Of a stretch of DNA of 64,000 nt, positions 8,808 to 17,725 are shown one piece after another. Position 1 is the first letter of the stretch. Each line of letters opens with the position of its first letter. The position numbers and the translations under genes were made by a program. A model generated the notes under the pieces. It was not told the origin of the DNA. It searched no databases and worked only from the letters and a program-made list of their open reading frames with translations. Origin of the DNA: JAGVPT01 sp963772165 (GTDB lineage: Bacteria; Bacteroidota; Ignavibacteria; UBA10030; UBA8401); NCBI GenBank assembly GCA_963772165.1, contig CAVYWA010000009.1, positions 186,001 through 250,000 of the forward strand, read 5' to 3'.

Positions 8808-9596
8808 ATGCCCACTGCAAAAAGGATACTCTATAATCTCGGATCAAGCGCTTCACCGGTCGTTATTGCCCACCGGGGATTTTCCGAAGAGGCGCCGGAG
8901 AATTCGTTGGCTGCATTCCAGAAAGCCATCGATGCGAAAGCCGAAATGATCGAGCTCGACGTTCGTCTTTCATCGGACGGCGAGTTTGTCGTTTTCCACG
9001 ACAAAAAGTTAAACCGTACTTCGGAGGGGCGGGGTGTCCTCAAACGCTTCACGGCGAAGGAACTAACGGAACTCGACAACGGCTCCTGGTTCTCCCGAAA
9101 ATTCTCGCGCGAACGGATTCCACTTCTCAAGGATATTCTCCCTCTTACAAAACGCGGCATCGGTATCAACATCGAAATTAAGCCTGACGTGACGGGGTAC
9201 GATGGGTTTTCAGTTGCAGAAGAGATTGTCCGGCTGGTGGCGCGATACAAGGCAACAAATCGGGTGATGTTCTCGTCGTTCAATCATCACATGGTGAAGG
9301 CAATCAAGCGCATCGACGGCAATATTGTGACGGGCATCCTCTATAACCCGATCGCCGACTTCCGCCACTCGCCATCGCAGCTCGCCGCGCGAGCCCATGC
9401 CGATATTTTCATCTGCAGCAAATACCAGCTCAACGGCGATGTCATGCACGACGCACATAAGGAAAATTGCCGGGTGTATGTCTACGGTGTGAAATCCGAA
9501 CGCGACGTCGCGCGCATGGTGCGGTCGGGTGTCGATGGAATCATCGCCGACAATCCGGCAATGGTAAGAAAAACGTTCGCGTCCCTCCTGTTGTAG
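8808..9596 (+). CDS. Glycerophosphodiester phosphodiesterase (UgpQ/GlpQ family)
   Basis: It hydrolyses glycerophosphodiesters to glycerol-3-phosphate and an alcohol. It has 262 residues with the family motifs: IAHRGFSEEAPENSLAAF (catalytic HR near residue 21), the metal-binding ELDVRLSSDGEFVVFHDKKLNRTS (E, D and catalytic H), INIEIKPD, and the C-terminal GVDGIIADNP. There is no signal peptide, so it is probably cytoplasmic, like UgpQ. It is closely spaced after adk, suggesting an rlmN-adk-gdpd transcript; the ribosome site is weak. Confidence 0.92.
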   Translation: MPTAKRILYNLGSSASPVVIAHRGFSEEAPENSLAAFQKAIDAKAEMIELDVRLSSDGEFVVFHDKKLNRTSEGRGVLKRFTAKELTELDNGSWFSRKFSRERIPLLKDILPLTKRGIGINIEIKPDVTGYDGFSVAEEIVRLVARYKATNRVMFSSFNHHMVKAIKRIDGNIVTGILYNPIADFRHSPSQLAARAHADIFICSKYQLNGDVMHDAHKENCRVYVYGVKSERDVARMVRSGVDGIIADNPAMVRKTFASLLL

Positions 9597-9673
9597 GAGG
9601 CGACTCCCCTGAAAGCAGCTATGTCGTAATCGATTCTTTTGCCTGTCAGCGGCTTATCACGAGAAAAAGGGAA

Positions 9674-10045
9674 CTACCCAACCTCGATGACTGCAAAAGC
9701 AGCAACCGCCGATTCGGAATGCGAGAGCGAAAGGTGCACTTTGCTCTTCTTGAGCGCCTCAGCGGTCGTCCCGTGCAAAACGACGGTCGGTTTTCCCGAC
9801 AACTCGTTTGCCACTTCAACGTTCTTCCACTCAAATTCACCGCTCCAACCTGTTGAAAGCGCCTTGCTTACCGCTTCTTTCGCAGCAAATCGCGCGGCAA
9901 AATGCTGTGCAGGGTTTTTTCTCGACCGACAATAGGCGATCTCCGTTTCGGTGAAAATCTTTTGAAGGAAAGTTTCACCGAATTCATCAATCGACGACTG
10001 AATTCTTTGAATCTCGATAAGGTCGACGCCGATTCCCTGGATCAT
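9674..10045 (-). CDS. acpS: Holo-[acyl-carrier-protein] synthase
   Basis: It transfers 4'-phosphopantetheine from CoA to acyl carrier protein. It has 123 residues, the usual size. The motifs are GIGVDLIEIQRI (Mg-binding Asp near residue 8), FAARFAAKEAVSKAL (Glu/Lys of the active site), and the C-terminal HLSLSHSESAVAAFAVIE. It lies 1 bp downstream of the HAD phosphatase stop codon in an aroQ-HAD-acpS operon on the minus strand, and converges with the glycerophosphodiesterase gene. Confidence 0.95.
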   Translation of the reverse strand: MIQGIGVDLIEIQRIQSSIDEFGETFLQKIFTETEIAYCRSRKNPAQHFAARFAAKEAVSKALSTGWSGEFEWKNVEVANELSGKPTVVLHGTTAEALKKSKVHLSLSHSESAVAAFAVIEVG

Positions 10046-10046
10046 G

Positions 10047-10736
10047 TTACATCCTCAAACTGTTTTCATTCCTCACGACATCGATCAATTCTGCGATGTC
10101 ATCGATCTCGAAATCTGCATTCGATTCTACCGTGCCGAATGTGTCGCCGTATCTGGCAAAAACTGTTTTCATCCCCACTTTGGCAGCACCAACAACGTCG
10201 CGTTCTGCCCAATCGCCGATCATCAACGCTTCTGCCGGTTCGACACGGAGCAATGCCAATGCCCGACGAAACGGCGCCTCATGCGGCTTCCTCTCTCCGG
10301 TGTCTTCGAACGTTACAACGTGGTCGAAGATATGATGAAAATTGAGGTACGTGAGACGCAGCCACGCTTCCCGTGCCGGCGCATCGGACACGACGGCGAG
10401 CCGAATGCCCATCTTCAACAGTTCCATGAGCGTCATGTACACATGAGGATACGGAACCAACGCCGCTTCGCGCGCTCGCCTGTAGGCAATCACTCCCGCC
10501 GATAAAATTTTGTAATTCAGCTTCTGAAATTCGCCGTAGAGGAGCTGGTCGAACACATTCTGAAATTCCATCCCCCGCTCTTTGTAGATTGCGTCGATAC
10601 GGGATTGGATATCTTCACGGCTCAGGTTCAATCCCGCATCGATCATTGCATTGATAGCAGCGTCAATCGCCTGACGCTTCATGAGCATGAAATCGACAAG
10701 CGTATTATCGAGGTCGAAAACGACAGCTTTAATCAT
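10047..10736 (-). CDS. HAD-superfamily hydrolase (phosphatase-like)
   Basis: It has 229 residues with the HAD motifs in order: motif I VVFDLDNTLVD (nucleophile and acid Asp at residues 8 and 10), motif II VVSDAP, motif III Lys in TGERKPHEAPF, and motif IV MIGDWAERDVVGA. An alpha-helical cap lies between motifs I and II (about residues 20-100). The substrate is not evident; relatives are phosphoglycolate- or nucleotide-phosphatase-like. The start overlaps the aroQ stop by 4 bp (ATGA), so translation is probably coupled. Confidence 0.9.
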   Translation of the reverse strand: MIKAVVFDLDNTLVDFMLMKRQAIDAAINAMIDAGLNLSREDIQSRIDAIYKERGMEFQNVFDQLLYGEFQKLNYKILSAGVIAYRRAREAALVPYPHVYMTLMELLKMGIRLAVVSDAPAREAWLRLTYLNFHHIFDHVVTFEDTGERKPHEAPFRRALALLRVEPAEALMIGDWAERDVVGAAKVGMKTVFARYGDTFGTVESNADFEIDDIAELIDVVRNENSLRM

Positions 10737-11170
10737 TGTGAAGAGAGTAAGTGTTGGATGAGCGTTTCAACAGCAATGCGGTAGCCTGCCGTTCCAAAAC
10801 CGGATATTTGCGCCTTGCAGGCCGGTGCAGTGACCGAATTTTTTCGAAATTCTTCACGTAAGTGAATGTTGGAGATGTGGACCTCGATGACCGGGATGCT
10901 CAACGCCGCAATGGCATCCCGAATGGCGTACGAATAGTGAGTGTATGCCGCAGCATTGAGAACAATGCCGTCATTTTTTTCGGGCTGTGCCGACTGCAGC
11001 CTGTCGATGATTGCGCCTTCGTGATTCGATTGGAAAAAAGTAAACCTCACCTGAGGGAAGGACGCCGTGAGTTCATCCTCAATGTCTTTTAATGTCTGGC
11101 TTCCGTAAATCTCAGGTTCACGGGTGCCGAGCAAGTTGAGATTGGGTCCGTTGATAACGAGTATATTCAT
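10733..11170 (-). CDS. aroQ: 3-dehydroquinate dehydratase, type II
   Basis: It dehydrates 3-dehydroquinate to 3-dehydroshikimate in the shikimate pathway. It has 145 residues from the ATG at 11170; an in-frame GTG two codons upstream is less likely. Signature residues are ILVINGPNLNLLGTREPEIYG (catalytic Tyr), the SNHEGAIID loop, LNAAAYTHYSYAIRDA, and EVHISNIHLREEFR (catalytic His). It is the first gene of the aroQ-HAD-acpS unit. Confidence 0.95.
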   Translation of the reverse strand: MNILVINGPNLNLLGTREPEIYGSQTLKDIEDELTASFPQVRFTFFQSNHEGAIIDRLQSAQPEKNDGIVLNAAAYTHYSYAIRDAIAALSIPVIEVHISNIHLREEFRKNSVTAPACKAQISGFGTAGYRIAVETLIQHLLSSQ

Positions 11171-11173
11171 GAA

Positions 11174-11261
11174 CACTTTCGTCCACGAAGGACACGAAGA
11201 AGCACGAAAAAGAACTAGATCATCTGCTTTCGTGTTGCTTCATGCCCTTCGTGGAAAGTTT
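11174..11261. repeat. Imperfect palindromic element (38-bp arms)
   Basis: The left arm 11174-11212 and right arm 11224-11261 are imperfect reverse complements (shared core CCACGAAGGnCAnGAAGnA, then CACGAAA), separated by about 12 bp. It fills the gap between the gene ending at 11262 and aroQ. It resembles the dispersed CTTCGTG-type palindromes found between genes in many environmental genomes. A stable RNA hairpin would form on both strands. Confidence 0.7.
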
Positions 11262-11522
11262 CTACCGCGCGCGCACAAGCTCGTCTTCAATAAATACGCG
11301 GATTGCCGGCTTTATGTAAACATTCTCGATGCCGAGTTCACCGAACGCCTGCGAGATTACGGAAGCCTTTCGGCTTGGGTTTAGTTTTTTATTAACGACG
11401 ATGATACGTTCGTCGCGTAAAAGGCAATAGCCGCCGTCAAAATCTCCTTTTTCGTAGCGGATCGTGACACCCATGTCATGTGCGACAGTTGCCAGCTCCG
11501 ACAGTGTTTCTTCGATCGTCAT
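11262..11522 (-). CDS. Conserved-looking small protein of unknown function
   Basis: It has 86 residues, starting MTIEETLSELATVAHDMGVTI. It has no signal peptide or membrane segment. The middle (GGYCLLRDERIIVVNKKLNPSRKASVI) reads like a compact alpha/beta fold. The composition and reading match a real gene, and it has the same direction as its neighbours, 24 bp after the membrane protein gene. No family function is recognised. Confidence 0.65.
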   Translation of the reverse strand: MTIEETLSELATVAHDMGVTIRYEKGDFDGGYCLLRDERIIVVNKKLNPSRKASVISQAFGELGIENVYIKPAIRVFIEDELVRAR

Positions 11523-11546
11523 GCGATGCTCATTACTATGCAGTAA

Positions 11547-12065
11547 CTATAGCTGTTGTTGTTTCTTCAGCGGCTGCCAGATGGCGAGACCGACGATGGT
11601 GTAATATGAAAGCAAGGCAATGATCGGCACGCCGGCCAGTGCCGCCAGCCGATGGATAAACAGCACTCTGAAATCCGTTAATGTTGGGTTTGAAAAAAAA
11701 TCGAGCGCAATCATTTTCCAATCAAGGATAAGCGTGTAGAATTCTACGGGTGAGAACATGAAAAACAATATCGCGCTCATCATCAGCCAGCCGTTTTGCT
11801 TGAAACGGAGCGTCGTTGTCCGCACAAAGACAACGGCGCTCGTGAACGTTAAGAGGTAGCCTCCGATGACGATAAGAGACGTGAGGCTGATAAGGCGAAA
11901 CACCTCCCGCTCGAGTTCTGCGTCCAGGTGCTCTTTAAAATCGAGCGTTCCGAAGTTCAGGAGCTCGTTGCCGATCACCGCGCGAACGTTGACCGCACCC
12001 AGCCACACTACGGCGCTCACAATAAGAATAAACAACGAAACCTTCGAGCTCTGTTTTTCCATCAA
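11547..12065 (-). CDS. Integral membrane protein, four TM segments, unknown function
   Basis: It has 172 residues with hydrophobic segments at about 9-32, 57-82, 95-118 and 135-160. There is a charged extracytoplasmic stretch after TM1 (FGTLDFKEHLDAELEREV). It is similar in layout to DUF2269-like or COG4125-like four-helix membrane proteins, but no defining motif is seen. It precedes the small gene at 11262-11522 by 24 bp, which suggests co-expression. Confidence 0.75.
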   Translation of the reverse strand: MMEKQSSKVSLFILIVSAVVWLGAVNVRAVIGNELLNFGTLDFKEHLDAELEREVFRLISLTSLIVIGGYLLTFTSAVVFVRTTTLRFKQNGWLMMSAILFFMFSPVEFYTLILDWKMIALDFFSNPTLTDFRVLFIHRLAALAGVPIIALLSYYTIVGLAIWQPLKKQQQL

Positions 12066-12159
12066 GTAAAATTAGGACAATTTCATCTGAGTTGCAAACT
12101 TCCCTGCTGTCGGACAGCTTTTAGGAAGGGGGCAAATCGCACCCCTCGATATAAATATC

Positions 12160-13404
12160 TCATTCGTACAATAAATATTTTTTCCGCAATGGCATAAATG
12201 CATCGACTTCTTTTTTCCAGCCGGTAATGATAGCAGCCGCCGGGACTTTTTGCTTCAGGGCAATGCGGACGGCATCGGTTCCCATTACATTATCGAACAT
12301 TTTTATCCGTGAAGAATCTGAGTGCTCAAAAACATTTCTGGCCGGATACAATGCATCGATCGCTTGAACGATGTACACTTGGAGGTTCACCAAGTCTACT
12401 TTGCTGCGATCCAACAGATACAATTGGACTCCGTTCACCTGTTTCCCTTGCATCGCGCCGTAAAAAGGGGTATACATGCAGGGGCGGAAATAGACGCCTG
12501 GAATATTTATACCGTTCAACTCGCGAGCAAGTTGAGCCGCATCGATCCATGTTGCACCGACAAGCTGAAACGGCAGTGTATAGCCGATGCCAACGCTCAA
12601 TCCGTCAAGCTCGCCAATGATTCCCGTCGCTGCGCAGAATAACGCGGTTGCAGCATTCGGAATATGAGGCGAGGTCGGGACCCACTGCAATCCCGTGTCT
12701 TCCCACCACATCGACCGCCTCCATCCCTCCATGGCAATAACGTTGAGCTTACATTTTCTTCCCCCTTCGAGCCACCCCTCGCTATTCAACATTGCCGCCA
12801 GCTCGCCGCACGTCATTCCGTACACATACGGAATAGGAAACATGCCGACGAACGATTTGAATTTTGTGTCGAGGACATCCCCTTCGATGCGAATTCCTGT
12901 TAAGGGATTAGGCCTGTCGAGGACGACAAATTCGATCCCGTGCTCTGCTGCAGCGGCCATTGCCTTTGCCATCGTATTGATATAAGTGTATGAGCGAATG
13001 CCGATATCCTGAATATCGTAGACCAGGACATCGATGCCTTTGAGCATTTCCGCCGTCGGCTTCATTGTTTTTCCGTAGAGGGAATAGACGGGAATGCCGG
13101 TTGCCGAATCGACATACGAATCAATACGGCTTCCGGCTGCGGCATCGCCCCGCACCCCGTGTTCAGGTGCAAAGAGAGCGACCAACGTTACCTGGTTTGA
13201 ATGTGCGAAGACATCAACCGCAGAAGCGAGGCCGGACGTCACACCCGTCGGATTGGTAATGAGCCCTACCCGTTTGCCTTTGAGGGCGGAAAAATTATTT
13301 TCGATGAGCACATCGATGCCTGTCCGGACAACGGGCGCAGTTTCGAACTGAGATTGAGAAGCGGATGTGATTGCAAAAAACAAAAATGGAAAAACCTTCA
13401 TCAT
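12160..13404 (-). CDS. namZ: NamZ-type exo-beta-N-acetylmuramidase (DUF1343, GH171)
   Basis: This family removes N-acetylmuramic acid from the non-reducing ends of peptidoglycan fragments. It has 414 residues with a short N-terminal signal (MMKVFPFLFFAITSASQSQF), so it is probably periplasmic. Diagnostic DUF1343 segments are GKRVGLITNPTGVT, LFAPEHGVRGDAAAG, VYDIQDIGIRSYTYI, FVVLDRPNPLTG and WVPTSPHIPNAATA. It is read as monocistronic between the membrane protein gene and glutamate dehydrogenase. The role in cell-wall recycling is from family knowledge. Confidence 0.92.
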   Translation of the reverse strand: MMKVFPFLFFAITSASQSQFETAPVVRTGIDVLIENNFSALKGKRVGLITNPTGVTSGLASAVDVFAHSNQVTLVALFAPEHGVRGDAAAGSRIDSYVDSATGIPVYSLYGKTMKPTAEMLKGIDVLVYDIQDIGIRSYTYINTMAKAMAAAAEHGIEFVVLDRPNPLTGIRIEGDVLDTKFKSFVGMFPIPYVYGMTCGELAAMLNSEGWLEGGRKCKLNVIAMEGWRRSMWWEDTGLQWVPTSPHIPNAATALFCAATGIIGELDGLSVGIGYTLPFQLVGATWIDAAQLARELNGINIPGVYFRPCMYTPFYGAMQGKQVNGVQLYLLDRSKVDLVNLQVYIVQAIDALYPARNVFEHSDSSRIKMFDNVMGTDAVRIALKQKVPAAAIITGWKKEVDAFMPLRKKYLLYE

Positions 13405-13546
13405 TGAAAAACCTGCGCGCTCGACAATTCAACCGCAAAACGATTCATCCACAGAGATTGCTATTTCTCTCCTAGTTTTTTCTACCTGCTCCCTCTTTTC
13501 GGACCTACGTTCTTTTTTCTTTTCTCTTCTCTCTTCGTTCTTAGAA

Positions 13547-14962
13547 CTAAATCCCCCGCAGCTTGGTTGCTTTGGCAACGCGGTCAAGGGCAAGGATATA
13601 CGCTCCGATTCGCATGGTGACGTTATATTTTTCCGTCATTTTCATAACATCGGCAAAACTTTTTATCATTACTTTTTCAAGTTCGGCCACCACCCGGGAA
13701 TAATCCCACCTGAACTGCTGGAGGTTTTGGGTCCATTCAAAGTAGCTGACCGTTACTCCTCCGGCGCTGGCATAAATATCGGGGACAACCGGAATTTTCT
13801 TCGCGACGAATATCTCGTCCGCTTCGTACGTCGTTGGTCCGTTTGCCCCTTCGACGATCAATTTTGCTTTCACACGGTCGGCATTATGTCCGTGCAGCTG
13901 TCCGCCGAGAGCCGCAGGAATCAGAACATCGCATTTCAGTTCCAATAATTCCGAGTTGGAAATTTTTGCGGCTCCTTTCAAACCGACAACGGACCCGGTT
14001 TCGGCAAGATGTTCAATTGCATCTTTAAAACGGATCCCTCGCGGATTATAGATTCCGCCCTTGACGTCGCTCACGGCAACAACCTTTGCGCCGAATTCTT
14101 CTTCGAGAATTCTTACTGTATGAGCGCCGACGTTTCCAAATCCCTGAACCGCGACCGATATTTTCTTGATATCAAACTTAAACGGTTTGGAGGCTTCGCG
14201 AAGGGCAATACACACTCCCCGCCCTGTCGCTTCGTCCCGCCCCGCAGAGCCGCCCAGTTCTAGCGGCTTGCCGGTAACGACTGCAGGTGTGTGCCCATGC
14301 CGCCGGCTGTACTGGTCCATCATCCACGACATGACCTGTGCATTCGTGTTGACATCCGGCGCGGGGATGTCTTCGGACGGCCCGATAACACAATCGATCT
14401 TTTGGGTAAAGACGCGTGTCAATCGTTCCAACTCGCCTGTCGAGAACTGCCGCGGGTCGACGGCGATGCCTCCTTTTGCGCCGCCGAATGGAATATCGAC
14501 GACTGCGGTCTTCCACGTCATCAACGACGAGAGCGCCCGTATTTCATCGAGGTCAACGTCGGGATGATACCGGATTCCGCCTTTGTTCGGTCCGCGGGCG
14601 TTGTTATGTTGCACACGGTAACCGATGAGTGTATTGAGTTTTCCGTTATCCATTATCATGGGGAGTTCAACACGCAGTTCGCGGTCGGGAGTCTTGATAA
14701 GTTGTTTTAATTCGTCGCTCAGTTGAAGCTTCGCCGCCGCAATGTCGAAGTTATGCAGCACGACATCGTATGACGTGAGCGGCTTCGCGGGCGGTCCCGC
14801 ACTGCGAAGAGGCTGCACTGCCGGCGGCCTGGAAATGCTGACAAGAATTTTCTTTGCGAATGATTTTTTCTTTGTTTTTTTCTGCATTGCACTCTTCCCG
14901 CGAGCACGCGGCAATTTCTTCTTCGCTCGAACAGTCTTTGTTCTTTTCTTTTTGCGAGCCAT
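13547..14962 (-). CDS. gdhA: Glutamate dehydrogenase with long basic N-terminal tail
   Basis: It oxidatively deaminates glutamate (Glu/Leu/Phe/Val dehydrogenase family). It has 471 residues from the ATG at 14962, chosen because an AAAGGAG ribosome site lies 7 nt upstream. The catalytic part starts near residue 60: KGGIRYHPDV, KTAVVDIPFGGAKGGI (catalytic Lys), PAPDVNTNAQVMSW, the Rossmann VAVQGFGNVGAHTV, and EGANGPTT. Unusually, residues 1-50 are about 45% Lys/Arg with SAMQKKTKKK-like stretches, resembling a histone H1-type tail that is absent from ordinary enzymes of ~420 residues. The tail could bind nucleic acid or be an assembly feature. Confidence 0.95.
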   Translation of the reverse strand: MARKKKRTKTVRAKKKLPRARGKSAMQKKTKKKSFAKKILVSISRPPAVQPLRSAGPPAKPLTSYDVVLHNFDIAAAKLQLSDELKQLIKTPDRELRVELPMIMDNGKLNTLIGYRVQHNNARGPNKGGIRYHPDVDLDEIRALSSLMTWKTAVVDIPFGGAKGGIAVDPRQFSTGELERLTRVFTQKIDCVIGPSEDIPAPDVNTNAQVMSWMMDQYSRRHGHTPAVVTGKPLELGGSAGRDEATGRGVCIALREASKPFKFDIKKISVAVQGFGNVGAHTVRILEEEFGAKVVAVSDVKGGIYNPRGIRFKDAIEHLAETGSVVGLKGAAKISNSELLELKCDVLIPAALGGQLHGHNADRVKAKLIVEGANGPTTYEADEIFVAKKIPVVPDIYASAGGVTVSYFEWTQNLQQFRWDYSRVVAELEKVMIKSFADVMKMTEKYNVTMRIGAYILALDRVAKATKLRGI

Positions 14963-14984
14963 CGCAAACTCCTTTCGCACCGTC

Positions 14985-15206
14985 TTATGGGAGTGAAGTT
15001 GATGATTTCAACGCAACAACGGATCGATGAATCCGAAACAGAGTGAACACAAGGACAACGACGACAAGAAAGTTCAGGATGATGCCGAACGACGAGTATG
15101 GCGGGTCGATCAAATTCGAGGCGAGCACCATGAGCAGCACCAGCGCAAGTAACACTCTTGTTTGATGAAGGAGGTGCAGCGTATTTTCGGCCGGGAGATT
15201 TTTCAT
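14985..15206 (-). CDS. Small two-TM membrane protein, unknown function
   Basis: It has 73 residues from the ATG at 15206, which overlaps the stop of the preceding gene as ATGA and so points to translational coupling. Two hydrophobic helices (about residues 17-33 and 40-58) are joined by a short NLIDPPYSSFG turn. It has a basic C-terminus. No family is recognised. Confidence 0.6.
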   Translation of the reverse strand: MKNLPAENTLHLLHQTRVLLALVLLMVLASNLIDPPYSSFGIILNFLVVVVLVFTLFRIHRSVVALKSSTSLP

Positions 15207-15628
15207 TGGACGGTGGAGCGATGGTCGATTTCCCAATTTTTCAACCACGTGATATCATACAGCAATTCCATAAGCGAATTCAACCCGCCTTGCGTCATTC
15301 CAAAATACGTCGATGTAAAGTGCTTCTTGATATCGTCTGGCGCTTCCTTAACGAGCAGGCGAATAAACGTCGATGCCTTCTCAAGATTCTCAGTGAATTC
15401 ATAAGACAATTTGCTGTAGCCTTCCGCATCATGGCCGATGCGCTTCATTACATTGTTTGTATTAACGAGAAATTTCGAGAGAAAACAGATGTCATCCAGC
15501 ACTTGCCTGCGGTTGTGAATACGGGAGAGTTCAATCAGAAACGCAAGATCGCTGGCATGGCGCAATGTATGCCTGGAATAGTCCTCGAGCGACGAGACAA
15601 TAGATGCCGTTTCTTGACTGACGACCAT
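15203..15628 (-). CDS. Helical cytoplasmic protein of unknown function
   Basis: It has 141 residues, almost wholly amphipathic helix by reading (for example SKFLVNTNNVMKRIGHDAEGYSKLSYEFTENLEKA), with no signal peptide, membrane span or cysteine cluster. A good promoter lies just upstream (15673-15701). It is coupled by ATGA to a small membrane protein, so the two may form a complex. No function can be assigned. Confidence 0.7.
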   Translation of the reverse strand: MVVSQETASIVSSLEDYSRHTLRHASDLAFLIELSRIHNRRQVLDDICFLSKFLVNTNNVMKRIGHDAEGYSKLSYEFTENLEKASTFIRLLVKEAPDDIKKHFTSTYFGMTQGGLNSLMELLYDITWLKNWEIDHRSTVQ

Positions 15629-15672
15629 GCACGACTTTTGGGACTGGCTATTCGGTGAATTTCAACGGGTTC

Positions 15673-15701
15673 AATATAGAGCATCTTCAAAAGAGAATCA
15701 A
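15673..15701 (-). promoter_or_regulatory. Putative promoter for the gene pair 15628-14985
   Basis: Read on the minus strand: TTGATT (15701-15696), 17 bp, TATATT (15678-15673) followed by G. It is identical in both hexamers and spacing to the promoter at 19053. Transcription would start near 15666, 38 nt before the start codon. Confidence 0.6.
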
Positions 15702-15811
15702 TAAAAATGCTCTTCGGAAGGAGCGTGTGCGAAAAAGACTTTATTTGTTGAAGGTTCTATCGGATTTTGGAGGGGTCAAAAGAGAAAAAAACACTCCCGT
15801 TTGAATCCACT

Positions 15812-17725
15812 TTAACGCGGACGGAGTTTCCCTGCCTTAAAGACTACGACACCCCCTTTTTTCCCTTTCACTTTGGTTCTCCGCAGCCTGGCGAGGGGAT
15901 ACACCCCTTTCAATGCGTTGACCGTGGCTTCAGAAATCAGGATATCGGTTTTGAACTGTTTCGTCAGTCCTTCGATGCGTGAAGCAAGGTTCACTGCATC
16001 GCCGATTACAGTGTATTCCAGCCGGTTCGCCGAACCGATACTTCCAGCTACCACTTCACCGGTATGAATGCCGATGCCGATACGAATGGGCGAAAATTTT
16101 TGCAACGATGCATGCTTCATTTCTTCATTCAATCGTTCCAATTCGCTTCGCATCGCAAACGCCGCCTCCACTGCCCGGTCGGGGTCGTCCTCCTTTGCCA
16201 AAGGCGCCCCGAAGAGGACCATTAATGCATCCCCGATGTACTTGTCCACTGTTCCATCGTAACGTTCAACCACTGAGACCATCCGCTCAAGGTAACGGTT
16301 CAAGACATCGACGATTGCTTCGGCGCTCGATTCTTCCGTCCGTCTGGTAAAGTCTCTGATGTCGGACAGGAGAATCGTGACAACCCGCCGCTCGCCGTTT
16401 AAACGGAACCCCTGTCCCCCCTCAGCGTTCATTCCATCATGGAGGATTTTTTCCATGACCGTGGGAGCAACATATTTCCCGAACGTGTCCTTGATAAAAT
16501 TTCTTTCCCGTAATCCGGCAATCATACGGTTGAAGCCATTGCCGATCGTCGAGAATTCGTCCGTCGAATAAATCTTCACGTCATGGTCGAAGGAGCCTTC
16601 CTCAACTTCTTTCAAACCCGCAACTAATTTTTTCGTCGACTGATTAATATCCCTTGCGACAAGGATAAGGAGGGTTCCTAGCAAGAGCATCGAGACGACA
16701 ATGATAGAGATTGTGCCATACCGAAGCGACGCCGATTCCGCCGTCAATTCATTCGTTAACGCTGCCACACAGACGCGCAGTTTTCCGTCACCGGTAAGAA
16801 CCTTCGCGGCAATAATTCGTTCATCGGAAAAAAACGAGCCCGGCTGTTTTTTATTCTCAAGAAAGTGGAGCACTTGCGACCGGTAAGCTCCGTCGAGTTT
16901 TGAATCCGAGAACACGATGTTTCCTGCCGTGTCTTCAAGAATCACCGTCCCATTTCCGCCATACGACGAGACCATCGCAAGGCGCTGAGAAGCATTGAGC
17001 GCCGGCAGCAAGGATGAAAAAAGCTGTGCTTCATAAAGCAGGTGGTGCTGTTCTCTTTCAACGAGCAGGCTCGTGTGCTTCTTGTTCAAACTGACGCCGA
17101 GAATGAACAACGGCGCCATTCCAAGCATGATAAAAATAACAATAACTTTTGTTGCAAGGCGCACGTTGACGACCCGCGACAAATATTTCTCCGGCATGAG
17201 CGGGACTTTCAAATCCAGCTTTTGTAATGTCGGAACCACCGCTTTCGTGAGTTCAAAGTATTCATAGACTGCGTGGGCGACAGGTACCACAGTCAGGTTG
17301 ATCACCCAGTACATGACGTAGTCGCCCGGATTGATGCCGAGCGCGAGATATCTGTTCCCGAGGACAATAAACAGATTATAGACTCCCGAACCGATGATGG
17401 CATGAGGGATAAAAACTCTCAGCACTGCGAAAACGGGAAAGTTCAACGTGCGCTGTTTTGCGAGAAAGAGGCGTTGCTCGTCGAGAGGATGGCCGGATTC
17501 TTCACACGAGTAAAAATCGGTGATGGGTTTGAGGTAAAACCGTATCAGCAATAAATCGGCGAAGAGCATCGATAGAAGCGCCGGAACGAAAAGGGGAACG
17601 AGAATAGCAAGCTGCCGGAGCGTTGCATCAAATGTATAAATGTAAAAAGGAACGGCGGGAAGTACCGCGAGAGATGTCCCGATCACTACGGCGCGAATTA
17701 TTTTCCGGACAAGGGTGTTGTACAT
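15812..17725 (-). CDS. Membrane adenylate/guanylate cyclase with HAMP-like domain
   Basis: This class III nucleotide cyclase makes cAMP (or cGMP) at the inner membrane. It has 637 residues. About five hydrophobic helices lie between residues 10 and 235, followed by an extracytoplasmic sensor stretch of about 100 residues, another TM helix near 340-360, a HAMP-like linker (GLKEVEEGSFDHDVKIYSTDEF) and the catalytic domain from about 430. Metal-binding residues are seen in ILLSDIRDFT and KYIGDALMVLFG. EYTVIGDAVNLASRIEG is the typical C-terminal motif. Its start codon follows the glycosyltransferase stop directly, so the two are one transcript. The signal sensed is unknown. Confidence 0.92.
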   Translation of the reverse strand: MYNTLVRKIIRAVVIGTSLAVLPAVPFYIYTFDATLRQLAILVPLFVPALLSMLFADLLLIRFYLKPITDFYSCEESGHPLDEQRLFLAKQRTLNFPVFAVLRVFIPHAIIGSGVYNLFIVLGNRYLALGINPGDYVMYWVINLTVVPVAHAVYEYFELTKAVVPTLQKLDLKVPLMPEKYLSRVVNVRLATKVIVIFIMLGMAPLFILGVSLNKKHTSLLVEREQHHLLYEAQLFSSLLPALNASQRLAMVSSYGGNGTVILEDTAGNIVFSDSKLDGAYRSQVLHFLENKKQPGSFFSDERIIAAKVLTGDGKLRVCVAALTNELTAESASLRYGTISIIVVSMLLLGTLLILVARDINQSTKKLVAGLKEVEEGSFDHDVKIYSTDEFSTIGNGFNRMIAGLRERNFIKDTFGKYVAPTVMEKILHDGMNAEGGQGFRLNGERRVVTILLSDIRDFTRRTEESSAEAIVDVLNRYLERMVSVVERYDGTVDKYIGDALMVLFGAPLAKEDDPDRAVEAAFAMRSELERLNEEMKHASLQKFSPIRIGIGIHTGEVVAGSIGSANRLEYTVIGDAVNLASRIEGLTKQFKTDILISEATVNALKGVYPLARLRRTKVKGKKGGVVVFKAGKLRPR

